NCBI RefSeq assembly: GCF_000975135.1
Contig: NZ_BBRF01000001.1
Span: 744,296 to 808,295, forward strand
Reading direction: 5' to 3'
Source of the DNA: Demequina aurantiaca
GTDB taxonomy: Bacteria > Actinomycetota > Actinomycetes > Actinomycetales > Demequinaceae
DNA length: 64,000 nt
In this document: one piece after another, positions 58,590 through 64,000 of the stretch
Position numbering within the stretch: position 1 is the stretch's first letter
Layout of the letters: each line of letters begins with the position of its first letter
Made by a program: the position numbers and the translations under genes
The notes under the pieces: generated by a model
Seen by the model: the letters and a program-made list of their open reading frames with translations, nothing else
The model's database searches: none
Told to the model about the DNA's origin: nothing

Positions 58590-60311
58590 TCACCGTCCTG
58601 CTGGTTCGGGAACGCTGTGCAACGTACGCAGTACCTCCTCACACCGTGAGATTTCGTGCGCCGTGCGAGAGGCGTCCCACGAGAGGGAGCCAGCCATCGC
58701 ATCGGCGATCTGAGTGATCACCCCTCCTGAGGCGAGCCCCATAAACGCGAGATTGGTCCGACGCAGGACCACATCCGCCACGGTGCGCGCGTACTCGTGG
58801 CGAACCATGTAATCGACTTCGCGAGACGAGAGCTCGCATCCCGCAATTAGACGGTCCACGTCCGTCTCGACGTAGTCTGCGACATCGCTGGCTCGCGACC
58901 CGTAGCGCGCCAGCAGCACCTCGCGGCGGTCCGACTCGACGCGAGGAAGATGCGTGCTGAACCAGTCGGTGCGAACACTTGGGTCCGTGGGGAAGTCCAC
59001 GGCGCCACCGATGGCGACACCGTCGGTGGACGAAGCGCGCGGGCGGCCGAGGATCTCTAGGACTCGACTAGACAGCGTCTCTCCGAGCGCCCTGAAAGTG
59101 GTCCACTTGCCGCCGACCAGGCTCAGCACCGTCGGCCCGGCGCCCCCGTCCTCCTCTTCGATCGAGTAGTCCCGCGACACCAAGCCGGGAGCCATCGCGT
59201 CGTGGTGAGGCAAGGGTCGGATCCCCGAATAGGTGAACACAATCTGAGAGCGCTCCACCTGGATCGATGGGAAGACCTCGCCGAGCAGATTGAAGAAATA
59301 GTCAATCTCCTCGTTGGTGCACACGGCATCGTCGCGCGGATCGGCCTCGAGGTCTGTCGTCCCCACGAGCACCCGGCCGTGCAACGGGTAGACCAGCACA
59401 ATGCGGCCGTCCTTGTGTTCGAAGAAGATCTCGCGCCCGTCGGTAGCGGCGAGCAACTCCTCGTTGTCCAGGACAATGTGTGAACCCTTGGTTCCCCCCA
59501 TGAACGTCGTGTCGCGCCCGAGTGCACCATTGGTGAGGTCCGTCCATGGTCCTGACGCGTTGACGACAACGTCAGCGGTGAGATCGAACTCGACACCCGT
59601 CTCGCGGTCACGCAGTGTGACGCCCTGGTCGGTCATAGCGACCGCCTCGACGTAGTTGACGGCAGTCGCCCGCTCACCCGCACGGACGCCGTCGAGCATG
59701 ACGTCGAGCGCCAGGCGCTCGGGGCTGTGCACCGAGGCGTCGAAGTAGGTTGCGGTGTACTTCACCTCGGGATTGAGTTGTGGCAACTGCTCTAACGACC
59801 GCTTGCGGCCGTGGAACTGGTGGCGAGGCACCGATCCGTTGTCGCGAGAGAAAGTGTCGTAGATGGTGAGGCCCATCTTGATGATGGCGGCGCCACGCTC
59901 GCTGGCGCGCTTGCCCTTCTGGTGGCGAAGCACCCGTAGCGGCGCAGCGATGAGACCGGAGAACGTCGAGTAGATCGGGATGGTGGTCTTGAGAGGACGC
60001 ACAAAGTGGGGCGCGATGCGCAACAGCGAGTTGCGTTCGTGGACTGACTCCCGGACCAGGCGCAGTTCGCCGTTCTCGAGATAGCGGAGTCCACCGTGGA
60101 TCATGTGACTCGACGCAGCGGTGGATCCTGAGGCAAAGTCATTGCGCTCCACCAGCACCACGTCGATCCCTTGCATCGCTAGGTCGCGGAAGGTGGCTAG
60201 GCCGTTGATGCCACCGCCGATGACGAGCACCGCGGTTCGCCCTGACTCACGAATCTGAGCAACGTCGGGGCGCTCCTCCGCAGGGAAGAGAGCTGTACTT
60301 GGCTGTGCCAC
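58590..60311 (-). CDS. glpD: Glycerol-3-phosphate dehydrogenase (FAD)
   Basis: A 573-residue membrane-associated flavoprotein that oxidises glycerol-3-phosphate to dihydroxyacetone phosphate and passes electrons to quinone. It shows the FAD-binding VLVIGGGINGLATFRDLA block near 29, SSHMIHGGLRYLE, NASGPWTD and VGGKWTTFR. The start is GTG with AAAGGACGG upstream. It is divergent from the SorC-type regulator and forms the glycerol pathway with glpK. Confidence 0.94.
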   Translation of the reverse strand: MAQPSTALFPAEERPDVAQIRESGRTAVLVIGGGINGLATFRDLAMQGIDVVLVERNDFASGSTAASSHMIHGGLRYLENGELRLVRESVHERNSLLRIAPHFVRPLKTTIPIYSTFSGLIAAPLRVLRHQKGKRASERGAAIIKMGLTIYDTFSRDNGSVPRHQFHGRKRSLEQLPQLNPEVKYTATYFDASVHSPERLALDVMLDGVRAGERATAVNYVEAVAMTDQGVTLRDRETGVEFDLTADVVVNASGPWTDLTNGALGRDTTFMGGTKGSHIVLDNEELLAATDGREIFFEHKDGRIVLVYPLHGRVLVGTTDLEADPRDDAVCTNEEIDYFFNLLGEVFPSIQVERSQIVFTYSGIRPLPHHDAMAPGLVSRDYSIEEEDGGAGPTVLSLVGGKWTTFRALGETLSSRVLEILGRPRASSTDGVAIGGAVDFPTDPSVRTDWFSTHLPRVESDRREVLLARYGSRASDVADYVETDVDRLIAGCELSSREVDYMVRHEYARTVADVVLRRTNLAFMGLASGGVITQIADAMAGSLSWDASRTAHEISRCEEVLRTLHSVPEPAGR

Positions 60312-60386
60312 ACTGCCGTCCTTTCACTGACGCATATGCCTGATGAGACCTATACTTGCCGCACGCACACATTTGTACAAGCCGTT

Positions 60387-60400
60387 TGCACGAACGTGCA
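60387..60400. promoter_or_regulatory. TGCAC-N4-GTGCA inverted repeat between glpD and the regulator gene
   Basis: TGCACGAACGTGCA lies 18 bp before the regulator start and about 75 bp before glpD, so one bound regulator could control both genes. It shares arms and spacing with the site at 58549-58562. Confidence 0.65.
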
Positions 60401-60417
60401 GAATTGAGGAGATGGCC

Positions 60418-61386
60418 ATGTCGGAGAGTGTTTCTGACGACCGCAGAACGCGTGCCGCATTGCGCGCGGCACAGATGTACTACATGCAGGATCTGACCAT
60501 GGACGCCATTGCACGAGACCTCGCGATGTCTCGCTCTTCCGTATCTCGGCTGCTCGGGTTTGCGCGTGATACTGGCCTCGTTGAGATCACGGTGTCCTCG
60601 CCGCTCGACCACGGCGCCGCGCTGGAACGCAAGATCCTTGAGCGGTTCGGAGTGACGGCACACGTGGTGCCCGTGCCCCAACTCATCAGCGACGTCGACC
60701 GCCTCGAGCGCGTGGCCATGACCGCCGCTCGCCTGCTCAGTTCGTGGATGGATTCCAATATGACGCTCGGGGTCGCGTGGGGGTCGACTGTCAGCGCCGT
60801 CAGTCGGCATGTAGTGAGGAAAGACACGCACAACTCGGTCATCGTCCAGATGAACGGCGCTGGCAATACCCAGACCACTGGCATCGACTACGCGTCGGAA
60901 ATTATGCAGCGGTTCGGAGCGGCCTACAGTGCTCAGATCCAGCAGTTCGCAGTCCCCGCATTCTTTGACGACCCAGCCGTCAAAGTGGGGCTATGGAAGG
61001 AGCGCAGCGTCCATCGCGTACTGGCGGTCCAGGCACGCATGGACATCGCGGTCTTTGGCCTGGGCTCTCCGTTCGCTGAGATTCCCAGCCACGTCTACAT
61101 CGGCGGCTATCTCGATGCCGCGGATTATCAGAGCCTCAGCGCGGATCGGGTCGTCGGGGACGTCGCCACGGTGTTTTACCGCCGCGACGGGTCGTCAAAG
61201 GATGTCTCCCTGAACGCACGCGGAAGCGGCCCCGACCTCCAGCGCCTCAGGCGCGTCCCTCGCCGAGTCTGCGTCGTGTCCGGGGTACAGAAGCTCGCCA
61301 GCCTCCAGGGCGCACTCGAGGCAGGCCTCGTGACGGACCTCATCCTGGACGAGTCGCTCGCGACGCGACTGCTCGACCCGGCCTAA
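60418..61386 (+). CDS. SorC-family transcriptional regulator of glycerol genes
   Basis: A 322-residue regulator with an N-terminal HTH (MYYMQDLTMDAIARDLAMSRSSVSRLL split across helices) and a large sugar-phosphate-binding domain of the SorC type (LGVAWGSTVSAV; GLGSPF; a late DLILDESLATRLL). These proteins bind phosphorylated sugars or polyols; glycerol-3-phosphate or dihydroxyacetone phosphate would suit this site. ATG 60418 is preferred since GAGGAG is six bases upstream; ATG 60412 touches it directly. It lies 84 bp before glpK. Confidence 0.88.
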   Translation: MSESVSDDRRTRAALRAAQMYYMQDLTMDAIARDLAMSRSSVSRLLGFARDTGLVEITVSSPLDHGAALERKILERFGVTAHVVPVPQLISDVDRLERVAMTAARLLSSWMDSNMTLGVAWGSTVSAVSRHVVRKDTHNSVIVQMNGAGNTQTTGIDYASEIMQRFGAAYSAQIQQFAVPAFFDDPAVKVGLWKERSVHRVLAVQARMDIAVFGLGSPFAEIPSHVYIGGYLDAADYQSLSADRVVGDVATVFYRRDGSSKDVSLNARGSGPDLQRLRRVPRRVCVVSGVQKLASLQGALEAGLVTDLILDESLATRLLDPA

Positions 61387-61470
61387 GCTGCACGTTTTCC
61401 CAATGGCTAGGCACCGTTGTTCGCTCCCGTCTACATTGACACAGTCCCCACTTGAGCGAAGGAGCTCCCT

Positions 61471-62976
61471 ATGACGTACGTGGTCGCACTTGACCAAGGA
61501 ACGACAAGTACCCGGGCCATGATCTTTGATCACCGCGGTCGTTCAATCTCCACCGGTCAGATCGAACACCGTCAGATCTTCCCTCAGCCCGGCTGGGTGG
61601 AGCACGATGCTGCCGAGATTTGGACGAACACGCGCGAGGTCATCGGTATTGCGTTGGGTCACGCGGACATCACCCGCCACGACGTCGAGGCATTGGGTAT
61701 TACCAACCAGCGCGAGACCGCCGTCGTCTGGGACCGGCACACTGGCGAGCCAATCCACCACGCGATTGTGTGGCAGGACACCAGAACACAGGACATCGTG
61801 GAAACCCTGGCTCGGGGCAGCGAGCTCGGAACTGACCGCTACCGCGAGGAGACGGGCCTGCCTCTCGCGACCTACTTCTCCGCCAGCAAGATCATGTGGC
61901 TGCTCGATAACGTCGAGGGTGCTCGCGAGCGCGCCGAGGCCGGCGACTTACTGTTCGGCACCATGGACAGTTGGGTGCTGTGGAACCTCACGGGCGGAAC
62001 CGACGGCGGAGTGCACGCCACGGACGTCACCAACGCCAGCCGCACCATGCTGATGAATCTCACGACCCTCGAATGGTCCGAGCACATCCTCAGCGAGCTG
62101 AACATCCCGCGCTCTATGCTCCCGGAAATCCGTGGCTCCTCGGACATCTACGGGAAGGTCGAGTCCTCCAGCCTGCTGCGCGAGATCCCCATCTCCGGCA
62201 TCCTGGGTGACCAGCAGGCCGCGGCCTTCGGTCAGGCGGCTTTCTCGCGCGGCGAGTCAAAGAACACCTACGGAACCGGCAACTTCGTGCTGGCCAACAC
62301 CGGCCACGAGTTGGTGCGCTCCGAGCATGGACTCATCAGCACGGTGGCCTATCAGATCGCAGGAGAGGACCCGCTGTACGCTCTCGAGGGCTCCATCGCA
62401 GTGACTGGCTCACTGATCCAGTGGCTCCGCGACAACCTCGGCATCATCGCGACCGCCGCGGAGGTTGAGAGCCTGGCCAACGAAGTGGACGACAACGGTG
62501 GCGTGGTGATTGTCCCTGCCTTCTCAGGTCTGTTCGCGCCGTACTGGCGGCCAGACGCACGAGGTGCCATCTTGGGGCTGACGAGATTCGCAGACAAGCG
62601 CCACATCGCCCGTGCCGCGCTCGAGGCCGTCGCGTACCAATCACGTGAGGTTCTGGATGCGGTCGCGGCGGACACCGGCATAGAGTTCACTGAGATTAAG
62701 GTCGACGGAGGCATGGTCGTCAACGGCCTGCTACTGCAGATCCAGGCGGACGTCCTCGGCATCCCCGTCATCCGGCCCATAGTGATCGAGACGACGGCGC
62801 TCGGCGCCGCCTACGCCGCGGGGCTCGCAGTAGGCTTCTGGACGGACCTAGAGGAGATTCGCTCGCTGTGGCGCGAGGATGCCCGCTGGGAACCGACGAC
62901 GGAAGCCGATGCTCGAGCCGAGGGCCTCATTCAGTGGCACAAGGCTGTCTCGCGCACGTTTGACTGGATCGAGTGA
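61471..62976 (+). CDS. glpK: Glycerol kinase
   Basis: A 501-residue FGGY kinase that makes glycerol-3-phosphate. It shows [16 protein letters not shown] at the start, [28 protein letters not shown] and a late [14 protein letters not shown] block, all typical of GlpK, and the length is normal. GAAGGAG lies seven bases before the ATG. No glycerol facilitator gene is seen nearby. Its stop is three bases from the convergent phosphoesterase stop. Confidence 0.95.
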   Translation: MTYVVALDQGTTSTRAMIFDHRGRSISTGQIEHRQIFPQPGWVEHDAAEIWTNTREVIGIALGHADITRHDVEALGITNQRETAVVWDRHTGEPIHHAIVWQDTRTQDIVETLARGSELGTDRYREETGLPLATYFSASKIMWLLDNVEGARERAEAGDLLFGTMDSWVLWNLTGGTDGGVHATDVTNASRTMLMNLTTLEWSEHILSELNIPRSMLPEIRGSSDIYGKVESSSLLREIPISGILGDQQAAAFGQAAFSRGESKNTYGTGNFVLANTGHELVRSEHGLISTVAYQIAGEDPLYALEGSIAVTGSLIQWLRDNLGIIATAAEVESLANEVDDNGGVVIVPAFSGLFAPYWRPDARGAILGLTRFADKRHIARAALEAVAYQSREVLDAVAADTGIEFTEIKVDGGMVVNGLLLQIQADVLGIPVIRPIVIETTALGAAYAAGLAVGFWTDLEEIRSLWREDARWEPTTEADARAEGLIQWHKAVSRTFDWIE

Positions 62977-62979
62977 GCC

Positions 62980-64000
62980 CTAGGACGAGGCCACGGTGCG
63001 GACGTCCGTGACCACCTCTGCACCGTAGGGGTCCTCTGCTCGCAGGTACCAGGACGTGGCCCCGGCCTCGGGTTTCCACTCAGTCTCGACGAGACTGCCG
63101 GACCTGACGTGTTCAAATTTGGCAATGACCTCGTCGCCGAGCACGTCGACACTGAGGGAGTCGGTGAGGAGCACCTTGCGAGGGGCCTCGATGCCGGCGC
63201 GTTCGTACGGGATGACGAATTCCTGGTTGGCCTGGTCCAGCGCCTGGTTGACCGCGTCGTAGTCCCGGAGATAGTCCGAGTATGTGCGAACCGTGATGGA
63301 CTTCGCCGCTGAGTCAAAATGCATGAGGCGCATGTATCCCTCGCCCCCGTGCGGCAAGTCCTGATAGTCGAACAACATGGAGGTCACCGTGCGGTCGTCC
63401 TCGCCGTCCCCATCGTCGTCGAACGAGTCCAGGCGGGTGAAGGCATCGTGATAGTGACCGCTCAGCACGAACTTGACGTTTGAGTTCGTCGCGATGACCT
63501 CGTCGTAGATGCGTTGGGGCAGCGGCCCGAGTCCGCCGGTCGTCAGCATGTACTCGTGCAGGTTGACCAGGGCGACGCGCTCCGGGTATTGCGCCAACAC
63601 CTCATTCATCCAGTTGATCTGCTCGTCGCCGGCGCCCCAACCCATGTAGAGAAACAGGAAGTCGATGCCCCCCGCGGTGACCAGGTCGTAGTGACCGCGG
63701 TTGTCCTGCAGGCTGCCGCCGAACCAGGGGTTGGCCGCGAAGCGTTCGTCGCCAAACAGGGTCGAGTAGGCCGTGTAGTCATTGGTGCGTTGGTTGACGT
63801 CGTGGTTGCCGGCGAGTACCCCGTACGGCAGCCCAGCCCTGTCGAGCTCGTCGTAAGTGGCATCGGCCCGCTCCCACTGCGCCTCGTCCGCAGCCCAATC
63901 CACAATGTCGCCCGTGTGGATCAGGTATTGGAGGTTGAGGCTCTCGCGCTCCTTGAGCAAGTAGTCGTGGATAGAGGTCTGGCGGTCGTAGATCTCCGCG
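62980..64000 (-). CDS. Metallophosphoesterase, N-terminal part outside window
   Basis: The C-terminal ~339 residues of a calcineurin-like phosphoesterase. The metal-binding motifs HTGDIVD, GNHD and SGHYHD are present. A later ~100-residue beta-rich region (ATSWYLRAEDPYG) may be a surface-binding or Ig-like domain. The reading frame stays open to the window edge, so the true start and any signal peptide lie beyond 64000. An in-frame TTG at 63960 is not a likely start because coding sequence (AEIYDRQTSIHDY) continues upstream. Confidence 0.85.
   Translation of the reverse strand, partial: AEIYDRQTSIHDYLLKERESLNLQYLIHTGDIVDWAADEAQWERADATYDELDRAGLPYGVLAGNHDVNQRTNDYTAYSTLFGDERFAANPWFGGSLQDNRGHYDLVTAGGIDFLFLYMGWGAGDEQINWMNEVLAQYPERVALVNLHEYMLTTGGLGPLPQRIYDEVIATNSNVKFVLSGHYHDAFTRLDSFDDDGDGEDDRTVTSMLFDYQDLPHGGEGYMRLMHFDSAAKSITVRTYSDYLRDYDAVNQALDQANQEFVIPYERAGIEAPRKVLLTDSLSVDVLGDEVIAKFEHVRSGSLVETEWKPEAGATSWYLRAEDPYGAEVVTDVRTVASS

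Noticed and set aside
61436..61470. Sigma70-type promoter before glpK from TTGACA
   Set aside because: No -10 hexamer follows at 16-19 bp; that position holds the ribosome-binding site.
1..64000. CRISPR array, prophage or insertion sequence
   Set aside because: No regularly spaced repeats, transposase, integrase or phage structural gene was seen on either strand.

Overview
The window is GC-rich, densely coded DNA from an actinobacterium, most likely of order Micrococcales. The evidence is: (i) a mycobacterial-type wall and division locus, tRNA-Leu, fhaA, fhaB, pstP, rodA, pbpA, pknA, pknB, then trpG/pabA, a class E sortase, crgA, a rhomboid protease and a cyclophilin; (ii) a C50 carotenoid operon with a heterodimeric cyclase and a UbiA-type lycopene elongase; (iii) a CBM2 cellulose-binding module; (iv) many 4-base ATGA/GTGA gene overlaps and TANNNT -10 elements placed directly before start codons. 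A family such as Demequinaceae or Cellulomonadaceae would fit, but this is only an inference. No transposase, integrase, phage gene, CRISPR array or rRNA was seen. No gene-free stretch exceeds 300 bp.

Layout. 1-5.2 kb: 3' part missing gcvP (left edge), a secreted 5'-nucleotidase with CBM2, and an SDR. 5.3-9.8 kb: a four-gene surface-polysaccharide operon (GT2, nitroreductase-like protein, flippase-like membrane protein, polysaccharide pyruvyl transferase). 10-13.9 kb: housekeeping genes (S4 RNA-binding protein, YgjV-like protein, YchJ-like protein, PiT phosphate permease with a small membrane partner, PfpI/DJ-1 protein). 13.9-16.0 kb: a compact minus-strand operon with a WXG100-like protein, two unknown small proteins and a WXG/calpain-type cysteine protease, apparently a type VII secretion cargo module. 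16.1-28.3 kb: a sugar/polyol catabolic regulon with an AGE-family isomerase, mannitol-type dehydrogenase, FrcK-like kinase, SDR, two related LacI regulators, a class I LacD/YihT-type aldolase, an FGGY kinase and a ribose/fructose-type ABC importer. Mirrored double operators at 19680-19716 and 28239-28275 tie its two halves together.

28.4-37.8 kb: a P-loop kinase, tRNA-Leu(CAG) and the wall-growth Ser/Thr kinase locus. 37.9-43.0 kb: crtE-crtB-crtI-cyclase pair-elongase, six genes each overlapping the next by 4 bp, lying between pknB and trpG. 43.0-47.7 kb: trpG/pabA, a 57-residue membrane protein, sortase E, crgA, rhomboid, cyclophilin, and a repetitive Lys/Ala-rich membrane protein. 47.8-56.5 kb: a galactoside operon (LacI, GH42 beta-galactosidase, two permeases, binding protein, GH36 alpha-galactosidase) with three identical operators but no ATPase gene. 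56.5-63.0 kb: an alpha/beta-hydrolase fused to a polytopic membrane domain, then glpD, a SorC-type regulator and glpK. The motif TGCAC-N4-GTGCA occurs both upstream of the hydrolase and between glpD and the regulator. 63-64 kb: a metallophosphoesterase running off the right edge.

The most novel parts are the calpain/WXG operon, the uncharacterised sugar pathway with its mirrored operators, the hydrolase-membrane fusion apparently co-regulated with glycerol genes, and the polysaccharide mini-cluster.
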